This document shows, piece after piece, positions 1 to 10,976 of a stretch of 64,000 nucleotides of DNA (its first letter is position 1; the number at the start of each line of letters is the position of its first letter). The DNA is from Primula veris (Eukaryota; Streptophyta; Magnoliopsida; Ericales; Primulaceae): the NCBI GenBank assembly GCA_963682055.1, contig OY821751.1, forward strand, positions 11,594,001 through 11,658,000, written 5' to 3'. The position numbers were made by a program, and so were the translations under genes. The notes under the pieces are model-generated. The model was not told the origin of the DNA, did no database searches, and was given only the letters and a program-made list of their open reading frames with translations.

Positions 1-2541
1 CTTTTCTCCAAAATCATATAGGTTCATTTGTCCTTATATAGGTTTTGCCTCCCTAGCCTTACAATTTGTATTTTTTCTGAAATATGTTTAGTTGTGCTTT
101 ACCGAAGCGAGCTAGTTAAGATAGTTTAAGAGTGAAGTAATCGGATCATGCAATATAGTTTTTGTCAAGGTTATAGAAAAGTTATTGTCTATTAATGTAA
201 AACATTGGATCTTAAACGAAAGAACTATACTTTTTTTTTTTGAAAAAAAAAAACATCTCGATCCTTTTCTTTTTTATGTCATTAATAGTTAAAAATTGTT
301 ATAAAACCATATTGATACATTTGTTTACCTGCATTTGGCCCAAAAGAGGTGATGTCCAGTGATATTATTAACTCCATGGCTGCTAGTGAGGCTCCTTCAA
401 AATGGGTTGTATTTATATATCTATGAAAACAAAATTGGTTTGAAAACTATTAAAAGTCTGTGGAAACATGGCTGACACGTAAATTTTTCAAGGCTAATGT
501 GAATTACAATGGTAAGTGAGTAATTGTAAATCATTCCTGAATAATTAATGAAACTGAATATTATTAAACACAATAATGCATCAAACTCGAAGAAAATAGC
601 AACCAATGAGACCATAAACGATGAGAGAAGCATGAAGGGTACGGATTTTAGTGCCAACAATGACTATATCTACTTATATTTTGTGTGTGTATATATATAT
701 ATATATATGGGGTAAACTACCTTTTATCTAAAACCGCTTTCAGTTCAATTGCATATTAACCAGACCATCGCTCATGGGGTTATGTTTCGGTTAGTGGAAT
801 AATACCTATTGCAATTATATTTTGTACATATGAAGCTGTATAACAAGTTGTTAATTTATCGGAGTTGGGTTAGATCACATATTGAGATGATGAATGCGGA
901 GCCTAGCATCACCCAGATGTAAGTTGCTGCTCCCCTCTAGGTTGATTGGTGCTCCCTTTTCTTTTTATAGCACATAATATAAAAACACATGAAGTTTTTA
1001 ATTTGAAAGTATATATAGAAGTATTTGGGCAGCTTCTTAAGATTGGATTACAAGTTGATCATCTTACAAGTTGTTCTCTTCTGATTTTCCTCCTGAAAAA
1101 CTAGAAGATTTTAAGCTAGACGAACTATCAACCAAATATCCAACTTAAATATTTATTCAACAGCAGCAACCAAACAAGTCAGTATTTTTAATAGTTTTGT
1201 AAGAGTGAGTATGTGTGTATGTCTCTCTTTGAAAAGTCGCGACCGAATTTTAGCCGAAGTAGAGGTGAGGTGTAGATTTCTTTGATTATAGTACTGACAT
1301 TTGTAAGATGTATAGGAGTAGTTATTTAAATGAAATTTGGGGGAAATTGTAGACCCTTTAATTTAACTCTAGCTATATAATTGGTAACAATTAATATCAC
1401 TGTTGACATTATTCTTATATGTTATGAACATTGCAGCCAGGAGATAGAAATGGATTTTGAAGAAGCGCGATTAAAGATGGCCAGAAACGACATCAATCAT
1501 TCTGCAGAGTGCAAATGTATCCTGCCTTGCCTTGCAGTTTTGTCAATTTATTTTTCAAAGTTTCAATTTGTAATCATAAATAAAAGTTGTCCTGACTTTA
1601 TTATTTTGTAAATTTCGAGTTTGAGCTGTAATTTGAGTTACTGTAGTACTCAATGTTCAGCTATACCAAATTACCAATGTTAAAGTTTGAGCTGTAGTAA
1701 TAGCGACTATGTATGCTAGTAACTACATGCATCCTATCTGGAGTATTTGTTTTCCCATTATCAAGTCGGTAAAACAATATTAGCCGCACTTTAGCTCTCG
1801 TACAAAAAAAAAAACTCGCAATCAATTCGTTTCTTTACATAATACCAAAAATATGCGAATAAAAGAATGAATTGAAATCTAAGTAAAAGTTGATAAATAT
1901 GTACCCGAAGGAGGGAGAGAAAATAGAGACCAAAACGTTAATTTCTACTTTCATATTACAAATATCTTAAAAGAGTACTGATCTTTCAGATTTTATAAGC
2001 ATTTTTTCCATCTCTCGAGTTTTTTTCTATTATCAAAAGTTTTTCAGGATGTGCAAGATATACAACCACTCCTTCATGCTCTCGCATTTGAGAGTCAGGA
2101 TATTATTTAAGCACTATTTTCCCCGAGGGCGAGTGTAAACAAGATCATCTACCGAAGGTATATCGATGTAGAGAAAATATCATAAGAATGTATACCAAAT
2201 CTCAGTAGCCTGTCTACGAACCTATGCTCTTATGGAGTAAGGTTTTAAGGGTTAAGACTTGCATCCAAAGTGTTAAAAACTCCTCACATCCTAAAAAAGT
2301 AAAAAAAAAAAAAACACGAGTGTTGGGAAGACAGATTGAAAGCTCAAAGAATTTAAGTGTGTTACCCCGGAATGTACAAATTAAACCATATTACAAGTTT
2401 ACAATTCAAGAACTCCAAACCCGAACTAATGCTTTAAAATCAAAGCAAAGTTCCACATCCCCTTCTATCGAAGAACATACAAGCTCAAATGAAAGTTAAT
2501 TTTCCCCACATTCTGTCAATGTGTAAGAATCAATTCAAAAA
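1..2541. other. Intergenic DNA with two possible exons of an unidentified gene
   Basis: AT-rich sequence without a long reading frame. One spliced reading is coherent. A segment at 830-918 encodes a peptide with WVRSHIEMMNAEP and ends at a GTAAGT donor. It joins in frame to 1437-1516, preceded by a TTGCAG acceptor, which encodes EIEMDFEEARLKMARND. A third possible exon around 331-380 reads SSDIINSMAASEAPSKW. I do not recognise the product, and the upstream and downstream parts are not visible, so this may be a gene fragment. A TA microsatellite lies near 690-709. Confidence 0.25.
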
Positions 2542-3267
2542 CTAAGCTTTGGATGATGTCCCTCGATGGTCTTTCTCGACATGCTCCACCAATGCCACTG
2601 GATCGCGAAAACCTCTACTGCACTTTGGGCACACATCAACATTGACTTTCATAAGGCCTTTCTTCTCATGAATATTCTCCACGTGGTCCACCAAAGCCAT
2701 TACTGACGAAAACTTAGCTCCACACTGTGGACATTGCTCCACCGGATTATTACTCTTAATACCATTGCTATTCTCCCCCGTTTGCACTTTTTGGCTAAAC
2801 TCACCGCTTAGTAGATTTGAAGCGGCATTAAGCCATTTTGAGGACCATTTCAGAGAATTTGAAGGTTGCGCCCTACTCGATTTTTTCTCCTCTTTTTTGT
2901 TCCTGTTTAAATAGCCCATTAGCTGAAAACCTGAGTCGGGCTTTTTGGGGCCAGGACAGCTATGGTCGGGCCCAAACCGGTGCTTGAGACAATGGTCCAT
3001 TGTGCAGTCTCGGCATTTGATTGTGTTTGAGAAGGTGAGGGCTTCTCTGCAGCCTCGGACAGGGCATTTTTTCTTTTTTGTGGCTTTTTCGTAATTTGAG
3101 GGGTCACATTCGGTGTTTACGTGCGATTCCCAAGTTATGTTTGGGTCTTCTTCGGGGATTAGGCGTACTCCTTTAGCGCAGAGCGGGCATATGACAACTG
3201 TTACGTCATTTTTGTTGCCTATTGGGCACTCGTGTGTGCCGTAGCTCCGGTGCTCTAAACAATATAC
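2542..3267 (-). CDS. AN1/C2H2 zinc-finger stress-associated protein (SAP), exon 2
   Basis: This is the second and last coding exon, 241 codons plus stop. With exon 1 at 24918-24820 it gives a 274-residue protein. The acceptor TTACAG ends at 3268 and the exon starts in phase 0, completing the first AN1 finger (residues 13-47, Cx4C...CxC pattern ending HxC). A second AN1 finger spans about residues 101-137, and two C2H2 fingers (Cx2Cx12Hx4H) lie at about 212-233 and 246-267. This AN1-AN1-C2H2-C2H2 order is that of the plant SAP11/SAP13/SAP16 type, soluble zinc-binding proteins linked to abiotic stress responses. All zinc ligands are present and there is no stop or frameshift, so the coding sequence looks functional. 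The unusual point is the 21.5-kb intron with a retrotransposon inside. Confidence 0.93.
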   Translation of the reverse strand, partial: VYCLEHRSYGTHECPIGNKNDVTVVICPLCAKGVRLIPEEDPNITWESHVNTECDPSNYEKATKKKKCPVRGCREALTFSNTIKCRDCTMDHCLKHRFGPDHSCPGPKKPDSGFQLMGYLNRNKKEEKKSSRAQPSNSLKWSSKWLNAASNLLSGEFSQKVQTGENSNGIKSNNPVEQCPQCGAKFSSVMALVDHVENIHEKKGLMKVNVDVCPKCSRGFRDPVALVEHVEKDHRGTSSKA

Positions 3268-6200
3268 CTGTAAATAATAAGGATAAATAAATCTTCAGGA
3301 AAATTGAAACCTTCCAGAAAAACAAGTCTCATAAATAGGTGAAAGAAGAAACCATGTAATGAAAGATTGATCAGAAGGTTCATGAAACAACATTGGATCT
3401 TTTTCCTAAGGAAAGAGGACATACTATACAATAAAGATTTCTAAAAGAAAGCAAGATCTAACCCAATTCAAACAAGAAGAGACACAAGGACCGCAATTTA
3501 ATGAAAGAACCTTATATTATTAAGAATCTCATCTGACACAAGGACTGTAAGGAGATATAAAATTTAACTAGCCTCACCAGTAAACATATACCATAGGCAG
3601 CTGAAAGTAACATGGAAGCTAGTTCACCCCAAAAGTGAGGCGAAGTAATCACCAGACTTTGTCCTCAAAGAAGGAGAGAGAACGCATTTTAGGTTATTTA
3701 AGGAATAGACAGAAGGGCAAGCAGATTGACTTTAAAACTAAGAGAGGACACAGTAAAAACTTGGCTATAATCTTAAGCATTAAAGTAACCCACACACAGA
3801 ACAGTGCACTCATAAAGGATCATCGAATTATCAGTACTTAGGCGGGAAAAGGAAGGGGTTTCCTGATTTTGAGTTAAGTTGCGAAAGGAAAAATATATTA
3901 GCACACAAGGAAACTATCACCTTTTTAGGTGTCAACCGCTTCTTCCTTTCTGGTAGTAGAGCAGCAACTCAGCAAGCCAATCCTTTGGTCCGTCCATAAG
4001 TTAGTAAAAGAGTGGGTCAATCAAGTAATAAAAGTCATTCCCTAAGAAAGGTAAGTCTTTCGAGAAAGTCCCTCACAAAGCAACAGTTTAAGAACTTTGA
4101 AGTGCATGACCAAGCAAACATGTCTAAGCAAGGATACGGCAGAGCAAGGATTTCCCTTCTCACTAGACATAGGCATTTTAAAGAAATGATCAATGGTTAA
4201 CTATAGTGGTGATGAGTGGTTTTGCTAGAACTAATGCAATAGCTGTTTTGGTAACTGGCGCATATAAGAGTAATGACATTGATCCACTCTTGAATAGCAG
4301 AGGCGAATGGGAAGAAGAATGAGGTTAAAAAGAAACTAATAGAGGCAAACCTAGCTCCCAGACAAGCTAGGACGAGAATCGAAGGCAACACTGATTTTTC
4401 GCGACCTAGTTTGTACATTGAAATACTCAAGGAACTTCTGTTCACCCACGCTACATTTAAACTCATGTTTATAGTGTCGATAAATGAAAGTTAAACACAC
4501 TAAACCAGAATCTGATTTTAATGCATTGCAAAGATAAAACAGGGAAGGCATCACTTTTAAACATAAATAAAAGTCATCCTCTCTTTTGTTTAGTTCATGT
4601 GAGAAGGGCGAGTACAATAAAAAATGGTTTGCTCGCTCTGTGGGTTACCAATTCTCTTCATAGCTTACTGAAAATCATACTCACTCACTCACGGCAAGGA
4701 TCCTTGTGACCTCTAAAACCTAATGAAATACGAAGCAAACAACCACCGTGTTGGTCCAAGGTATGATCATACCAGGAAAACGCGCAGATGAATCATAAGT
4801 CGTCATAGCTTAAAATATGATAATAGGTGCATTGATATACGTGGAAGGGGAAAAACAGACCCTCTGTTAACAAAAAGATTATATTCTTTTCGAATGTTCC
4901 ACTGCATTGGCTTGTTTGCTATACCTTCGAAACAAATAAGCTAAAAAAGGAAAAGTTCTGGTTTTATGAGCCAACCAAATACACTGCAGCATAAGAAAAT
5001 AAACCGAGCTTAAAAGTTGCAACCAAAGATGCTAGCTAAATAATAATCAGGGTAATGCTTATTGAAGATAAAACCTGACCAACATTATCATTTCGCCTAA
5101 ATATTTTCACACATTTCAAGGCTCCAAAACAAGAGCAGCTGCAGGTAACAAACTTAAAGCTTGTACCTGGATCTTGCAATGTTTTCTAACTAACTTTATA
5201 AACTCAAAGAAGTAATGAGTAAACCAATTGAAATAAACTTCCATATAAAACTTCATACTCCCATCAAAACTTATTTGAGTTTTTTACTACAACTTTTGAG
5301 TAAAGAAACTGACGAATACTCCCCCTAGCCCAATTTAATACTTATAAATTCAGGAGGGTTTTATGATGTAAAAAATTATACTTAACATGCCAAAATTACA
5401 AACTACAAAAGTTATTCACATGATTAAATGCCTTCCTATGCGAAAATCACTTTTAAAGTTTGTTGTTTGATAATTAAAGTACAGAAAAATAAATACTAAA
5501 AATGCATGTATCTTCATAAATCCAATTGAACAACTGTTTCATCGGACTAAAAATTATATGTATTAAGGTTACAAAACAAAAGAAGCCCTTCACTTAAAGA
5601 ACTGCAACTAAATCAAAAGTAAGTAGTATCAGATGATAATTAACATCCTGGCAGCGACTTTGGTCAATAAGAAAAACAAAACCCCATAAATTAATAAAAG
5701 CAAGAAATCTACTTTATCAGGCTAGAAAACCCAATAAACTACAACATATAAGTACCAAAAACAAAAACAAATAAGCCCATCATCTAAAACAAAACTTCCA
5801 ATAATTAATTAATTGTAGTAAACCTAGATATTACTACTAGGCTAACATGTCTATGTATTAGCCTAGAAAACTAAATAAACTACAACTAAGTAGTAAGGAA
5901 AACAAAATAAGCACTTCACTTAAAAAAACTGCAACCACACAATTTCTATGCTACTACTAAAATGAAACATGATTCAATAAATGGCATCCAACCTTGGTCA
6001 ATAAGAAAAACAAAACCTCCAATACGAATGTCTACTGTAGTTTAAAATCTTAAGAAACAAATTTCTATCCTATTACTGAAATTAAACAATATGATTGGAT
6101 AGAATATATCCTAGTTGGTACATTAGAAAAACAAAAGGGAACCTCCAATAAATAATTAATTAAATCAACCCTAGATATTAGGCTAAAATGTCTACTTCAT

Positions 6201-6719
6201 TACGCTAGAAAATCCAATGAACTGTACAACTTATAAGTAATAAAACAAAAAAACAAAACAAAAATAAGCTCATCACTCAAGAAAACTGCAACTTCACAAT
6301 TTCTATCATGTCACTGAAAAAATCAAATATCAATTGGATAATCTTGACTATTTCTGTAGAAAAACAGAACCTCCGTTAGATAATTAATTAAATGAAACAT
6401 AGATGCAGTACCGTTTGGCATCTTTTTTTTTGGGGTCAAAAATCTCCTTTAAAAAGTAATCAGAAAAAGCGTCTAGTGTATGGCACCACTAACTTTTTTA
6501 ATGATAAGTCATTTTGTCATCTATTTTAACTTATAAGTGAATTGTAGATAAACAAATACATTCTATTAGAAAGTTTTTGTTTTGGAAATTGTTGTTCAAA
6601 AAAGCTTAAAAAATCCGCAAATTCCTAACTTCTCTGCTTTTGAGCATTTTTAACCCAGAATCTAGTTTTTTAACAGCTAAAAAAGCTGACATATCAAACA
6701 CCCATGAATTATTTTAATC

Positions 6720-6874
6720 AAAAAGGCAAGAGAAGCAGTATTACAGAAATTCTATTCTATTACTGAATTAAACAGTACTATTGAACAAATAAAATCCTAG
6801 GTGGGTTCATAAGAGAATTAATTAAATGAAATAGTCACATACATAGATACATATATATAAATATACATACATAC

Positions 6875-6907
<33 letters not shown>

Positions 6908-7190
6908 CCTTGAGCTTTTTTGAGCTTTTGAGCTTTTTTTTTTACCCAAAAGCTAAAAAAAGATACATAGCAAACACCCACAAATCTTTTTAATCAAAAA
7001 GCTAAGAAAAAAAAAAGTTGTTGCCAAAAAAAATCACAGGAGAAGGGAAGGAAATCACTATTAATTAAAAAATGCAACTATTCTGTTACTGAATTAAACA
7101 GTACTATTGAATAAATAAAATCCTAGGTGGGTTCATAAGAGAAGCAGAATCTCAACTAGTCAATTAATTAAATGAAACATAGATACATAT
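6720..7190. repeat. Tandem-duplicated intron segments with microsatellite
   Basis: The phrase GAATTAAACAGTACTATTGA, followed by AATAAAATC and GGTTCATAAGA, occurs near 6764, 7091 and 24662. Each is followed by an AATTAATTAAATGAAA stretch and a TACATA/TATA/GAGA microsatellite. The copy at 6720-6914 even carries a duplicate of the SAP exon 1 splice donor (CTCAAG-GT, 6914-6907, minus). The copy starting near 7075 is split by the LTR retrotransposon and resumes at 24147. Confidence 0.7.
7186..7190. other. Target-site duplication CATAT (left)
   Basis: CATAT directly precedes the LTR's TG and is repeated directly after the right LTR's CA at 24147-24151. A paralogous intron copy near 24760 reads ACATAGATACATATACACAC without interruption, as expected for the unoccupied site. 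Confidence 0.9.
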
Positions 7191-7755
7191 TGATAAAGCC
7201 ATAACTTTGGTCGGTCGCGTTAGGCTTTTCAACGAAGATAAAAATGACAAATCGACGTGAATAAATGATACTTCCTGATCTTTATTATTGCTCGGATTAT
7301 TATCCTTGTTCGGACTACTACACTTGTTCGGATTCGTATTCCGATTTTACAATTATGCTCGATATAACTATTTAATCTCTCGTCTTGATCTTTCTCCTCT
7401 TTTATTCGGTGCTCGGCTGTCTTTTCTCGGTTTGTTTCTCGATGTGATATGCTTTGGTTAGTTTCTCTCTTTTCTTAACTTCTCTCTATATTTTTTGGAT
7501 AGATTTTCTGGTCCTTTTCTAGGAGGGGTAGTGGGCTATTTATAGGCAACTGCGCCTTCTAGGATAGTGACAAATGTCTTCATCCCAGGGATTTCTCAGA
7601 CAAGGGTCCCCATTTGATTGGGCTTGGGCTTTGGGTAGTAGCACCTCAATTCCTATAACCAATATGAGATGACCCATTAAGCGTTGGATACCCATTTATA
7701 AAGTGAGTTGATTATGACCCGAAAAATATTCGGGTCTGATTTTTATGTTCTATCA
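7191..7755 (-). repeat. 3' LTR of the Tat element (left copy)
   Basis: The LTR begins TGATAAAGCC and ends TTCTATCA on the plus strand. It matches the copy at 23582-24146 base for base as far as I could compare by eye. The base composition is AT-rich with many CTCGG phrases. In element sense the sequence abutting it (plus 7756 onward) is only weakly purine-rich (AGTCAGGGAGCACT), a poor polypurine tract. Confidence 0.95.
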
Positions 7756-7937
7756 AGTGCTCCCTGACTTCCTCGGCGTGGTTTCCATGTCGGGGGAGTC
7801 ATGTTCGGTTTGTCGAGAACGTTACTTCGGTCTTATTTTTCCCAATGCTTCATCGAGAAACGCAATAGACTCGTGACGGTTCCCAGGGGGCACATTTAAT
7901 GTTTCCTATCCTAGTATCTTTTTTCGAGGAAAACTCC

Positions 7938-7944
7938 TATAAAG
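7938..7944 (+). promoter_or_regulatory. TATA box for antisense gene A
   Basis: TATAAAG lies 60 bp upstream of the ATG at 7998, placing the expected start site near 7970. Confidence 0.6.
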
Positions 7945-7997
7945 GGGTGTGCTCCCTCCATAATTAGGCATTTTACTACTAATTTGCCCTTGACATA

Positions 7998-8318
7998 ATG
8001 GCTTCTTCTGGTTCTACTGGTGAGAGCTCCTTTAATTATATTTCATATTTAGAAACGGAAATCAAGAAATCTCGTACCGCGAATAAGAAACTCGTGGCCA
8101 AGGTTTCAAACTACAAGAAAAGGTTGTCTGACATGGATTCTGATCATCATGTGACGATGGCCGATCGGGATTGGGCCTATGAGCACATAAAGAAGCTCGA
8201 GGCTAATCTGGCTAAGCAGAAGGCGGCTAAAAGGGCCTATAAGCTTGCCTTCAAGGAGTTGCACGCTCGGTCCAAACCGAGTTCGGATGACGATGAAGAA
8301 GGCTCTTCCTCGAAATAA
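7998..8318 (+). CDS. Antisense gene A: small coiled-coil protein (106 aa)
   Basis: This is the first plus-strand gene inside the Tat element, opposite to gag-pol and just after the left LTR. It has a Ser/Gly/Thr-rich N-terminus, a predicted coiled coil from about residue 15 to 90 rich in Lys, Glu and Leu, and an acidic-serine tail (SSDDDEEGSSSK). It shares with gene B the segment KRAYKLA-KE--ARSK near the C-terminus, so the two are duplicates. Its own TATA box (7938) and an AATAAA signal (8398) fit an autonomous transcription unit. I know of no named family. It resembles small coiled-coil proteins encoded antisense in Tat-type elements, but that is inference. Confidence 0.7.
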   Translation: MASSGSTGESSFNYISYLETEIKKSRTANKKLVAKVSNYKKRLSDMDSDHHVTMADRDWAYEHIKKLEANLAKQKAAKRAYKLAFKELHARSKPSSDDDEEGSSSK

Positions 8319-8397
8319 TTAGTCTTTTGTAATTTCTGTCGTAATTTCTCTTGGATGGGGAGTCTTCTCCTCAGTTGTAATCGAAGTTTTTGGAATT

Positions 8398-8403
8398 AAT
8401 AAA
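8398..8403 (+). terminator. Poly(A) signal of antisense gene A
   Basis: AATAAA lies 80 bp after the stop codon of gene A, in a T-rich context. Confidence 0.5.
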
Positions 8404-8564
8404 ATATTTCCTTTTCCTTGTTCTTGTCTGTTTATCTTCTTGATGTCTTTTTGGATGACTTTAATTGGATTTGGAACTGTGGTTAATTTGCCTTTAATGC
8501 TCTTGGGAAGTTCAAGAGGCTGTATTTATTCGAGATGACCTTTGATCTACTCCTTGTTTCTTCT

Positions 8565-8571
8565 TATAAAA
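8565..8571 (+). promoter_or_regulatory. TATA box for antisense gene B
   Basis: TATAAAA lies 57 bp upstream of the ATG at 8622. An earlier in-frame ATG (8535) lies upstream of this box and would not be in the transcript. Confidence 0.6.
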
Positions 8572-8621
8572 GGGGACTGTCCCAGTATCTTTTATGCAGT
8601 TCATTCTTTATTAACGAGCAA

Positions 8622-8960
8622 ATGGCTTCTCCTCTTGAAAAGTATGGTGACAACCTTCCTGAATACGTTTCCCGTCTGGAAGATGAAGTTCAGAAGGTGC
8701 GTTATCTCGAGAAGAGGGTTGCCCGGCTGTCAGTGGAAGCTCGTCGGGCCGCCGAACTAGACGAGCGATTGGATGCCCTAGAGAAGGAGCACCAGAGGTC
8801 TTTGCTTGACAGTATCCGTGCTCGTGCCCGGATCAAAGAGCTCGAGGCCTCCAGAGATAGGCAGCTCGCTTCCAAGAGGGCTTACAAGTTGGCCCTTAAG
8901 GAAGTGTATGCTCGGTCGAAAAGGAAGCCGAATGATGAAGCGGGCCCTTCTATGAAATGA
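8622..8960 (+). CDS. Antisense gene B: small coiled-coil protein (112 aa)
   Basis: The start at 8622 was chosen because it is the first ATG downstream of the TATA box at 8565. The product begins MASPLEKYGDNLPEYVSRLE and is an almost continuous heptad-patterned helix (LEDEVQKVRYLEKRVARL, ELDERLDALEKEH). It ends in the KRAYKLALKEVYARSK segment shared with gene A and a short polar tail. A and B are tandem paralogues about 300 bp apart in the same orientation. An AATAAA follows at 9022. The function is unknown. Confidence 0.7.
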   Translation: MASPLEKYGDNLPEYVSRLEDEVQKVRYLEKRVARLSVEARRAAELDERLDALEKEHQRSLLDSIRARARIKELEASRDRQLASKRAYKLALKEVYARSKRKPNDEAGPSMK

Positions 8961-9021
8961 TTTTATTGTTTTCATTGTATTTCCTCTTTGTGCTTCTTCT
9001 GTAACGAAGTATCAACCAATC

Positions 9022-9027
9022 AATAAA
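9022..9027 (+). terminator. Poly(A) signal of antisense gene B
   Basis: AATAAA occurs 62 bp after the stop codon of gene B. Confidence 0.5.
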
Positions 9028-9502
9028 GATTTCTTTTTCTTGTTTATATCTGAATTACTTTCCCAATGCGATTTATTTTGACTGCGCACGCTTGTGGCCT
9101 CATTAATGCTTTTCTTGGGTCTTGCGTTTGATCTTATCCATTGGACCTTCTTACTCTTTACATCTAGGGACTAATAGGATTTCTTGAGCCTTGTGCATAG
9201 AAAATCCTATCCACCAGAGTTTTCTTGAGCCTTGCGCAAAAGATCTGGGATATTTATTCGATCCGCTGTCCTTCCCAAAAATGACGCGTGTTTTGTTGCC
9301 ATTATTACTTACCCCCTTTAAATATTGGTAAGAATCCAAGCGTTTCTTGAACAGGTGTGGCTTTTAATTACTCACGCTCTTTAGAATCTTTTGGGAATCC
9401 AAACGTTTTTCTTGAACAGTCACCTCTTTTGAGTGCCATCGCTTCTGAATATCCATTGGCGAATGGTTGCGACTCTCAATCCCAGCCCTCATACAGTTGA
9501 TC

Positions 9503-9510
9503 TATAAATA
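9503..9510 (+). promoter_or_regulatory. TATA box for antisense gene C
   Basis: TATAAATA lies 92 bp upstream of the ATG at 9595. The in-frame ATG at 9523 is only 13 bp after the box and therefore lies before the expected start site. Confidence 0.6.
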
Positions 9511-9594
9511 CCTGCTTACAGCATGGTTTCATCCACACTTCTCAACATATTATTTTCCTCCATATATAGACCCTCATCTTATAATTTCCCTAAG

Positions 9595-9888
9595 ATGTCT
9601 GGTCCTTTCACCCAATCAGCATTAGCTTTGCAAGTGGAGGCCTTTGAAGCCTCCTATAACCATGTACAAAGGCTGTTGAGGGATGCCGAGGAGGAGTTGA
9701 AGGTGATGCGTTATCACCATACCGAGATGGTTCGGGAATTAACTTGGCTAAGATCCGAACTGGATTATTGCCGACGTGCTCGTCAGGCTCTAGTCGAAGA
9801 GAATGAGATGCTAAGGGGGAACCCGACACTGAGGGACAGGGATGTCTCTGCCGGGCCCTCTCATCGATACCGATCGACTTCCCCCTAA
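9595..9888 (+). CDS. Antisense gene C: small coiled-coil protein (97 aa)
   Basis: It starts MSGPFTQSALALQVEAFEAS and continues as a charged helix (LLRDAEEELKVM, MVRELTWLRSELDYCRRA, LVEENEML) with a Ser/Arg/Pro-rich tail (PSHRYRSTSP). The start is set by the TATA box at 9503. It shares the MSGP start with gene D but is shorter, and overall similarity to D is not obvious. It is followed by an unusual 590-bp pyrimidine tract. The nearest poly(A)-like signal is AATGAA near 10616. No known family was recognised. Confidence 0.65.
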   Translation: MSGPFTQSALALQVEAFEASYNHVQRLLRDAEEELKVMRYHHTEMVRELTWLRSELDYCRRARQALVEENEMLRGNPTLRDRDVSAGPSHRYRSTSP

Positions 9889-10480
9889 CCTTCCCCCTTC
9901 TTTTTTTTGTTTTTCCCTGCTCTTTCCCCTTCTTTTCCTATCTCTTCTTTTTTCTTCTTTTGTATTTTCTCCGTTTCCATCATTTTTTCCTCTTCCTCTT
10001 TCGTGTTTTCTTTTTATACTCTGTTTTCTCGTACTTTTTATTCTTTTCTTTTTCCGTTTCTTTTTTGTTTCATTGACTTCCTTCTTATTTGTCGGTCTCC
10101 TTCGTCTCTTAATCTTCTTCTCATCTGTTTTTCTTCTGTGCCTCCTCTTTCTTTTTCTTCATCTTCTCTCCCATCACTCTTTTTCTTTTTCTTCTTTTTT
10201 TGCACCACTACGATGTTACAATCAGCCCTGTGATCCTAAGGGTTTTGTGTTACATCTAGGGTTTTTGTCATTTTTCTTTTTGACTCTTCTTTCTTATCCC
10301 TTCTTCTTTATGTTCCTCCTCTTCGCTTCTTTCTTCCCTTTTTGTTTTCTTTTTATGCTTCTTTCCTTCGTTTCTTGCACTCTTCTTCTTTTCCTCTTCT
10401 TGCTTTTCCTTTCTCTTTCTTCTTACTTTTTCTTTTTGGCGTCTCCTGTTCACTTGGTCAGCTGGCATAGTTGATCCTTT
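9889..10480. other. 590-bp pyrimidine-rich tract
   Basis: The plus strand is almost purely C and T, rich in TTCTTT and CCTTTT runs, between antisense genes C and D. In element sense (minus) it is a very long polypurine stretch. A 210-codon open frame overlaps it, but its translation is only Phe/Leu/Ser/Pro low complexity, so I do not call it a gene. It may be the 3' UTR of gene C. Confidence 0.7.
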
Positions 10481-10880
10481 GCCTGATCTTCTGTACTAGC
10501 TCTTCTTGGATGTAATAGATTTTTTCGGATGTAATAGGTTTTTATCTCGGATGTAATTGACCACGATGTAATATTGTCTTTTGATGTAATGAACAATGAT
10601 GTATTCCATCTTCATTAATGAAAAGTATTTTTGCCCTTTTCTTTTTGCCTTTCTTTTTATATTGTACCTGTGGTTTGTTGTTTGTCTGGAATCTAGATCT
10701 TTGAATATCTCGTCTTTATTTCTTCTGCACTGTAGTCTCAGATGTCAATAGATGTCCCCATCACTGTCAAACATATGTGCAGGCTCCCTAGTAGGTCAGG
10801 AAATGCACATGCCCCCCACCAGCATGTCAGGAAATATGCAATTTCCCAAGCAAGGTCATAAAATATCATACCCTTCGTTC

Positions 10881-10888
10881 TATAAGTA
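10881..10888 (+). promoter_or_regulatory. TATA-like box for antisense gene D
   Basis: TATAAGTA lies 96 bp upstream of the ATG at 10977. Two imperfect GTCAGGAAATRYRCA motifs lie just upstream (about 10793 and 10826), possible regulatory repeats. Confidence 0.45.
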
Positions 10889-10976
10889 CCCTCTTTTCTT
10901 GGGTAGTTTATCAGGCGCTTTCTGCTTCTCTCTTCCTTAGCCCTTTATTTTCTTCCATACTAAACAATTTCCCAGA

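Noticed and set aside
2224..2499. 91-codon frame downstream of the SAP gene on the plus strand
   Set aside because: It is Lys/Ser-rich with no motif and lies opposite the probable 3' UTR of the SAP gene.
2919..3107. Separate 62-codon minus-strand frame inside SAP exon 2
   Set aside because: It is an overlapping shadow of the SAP coding frame.
9842..10474. A 210-codon open frame on the plus strand overlapping gene C
   Set aside because: The translation is only Phe, Leu, Ser and Pro runs produced by the pyrimidine tract, and the opposite strand gives Lys/Glu/Arg runs. There is no domain-like composition.
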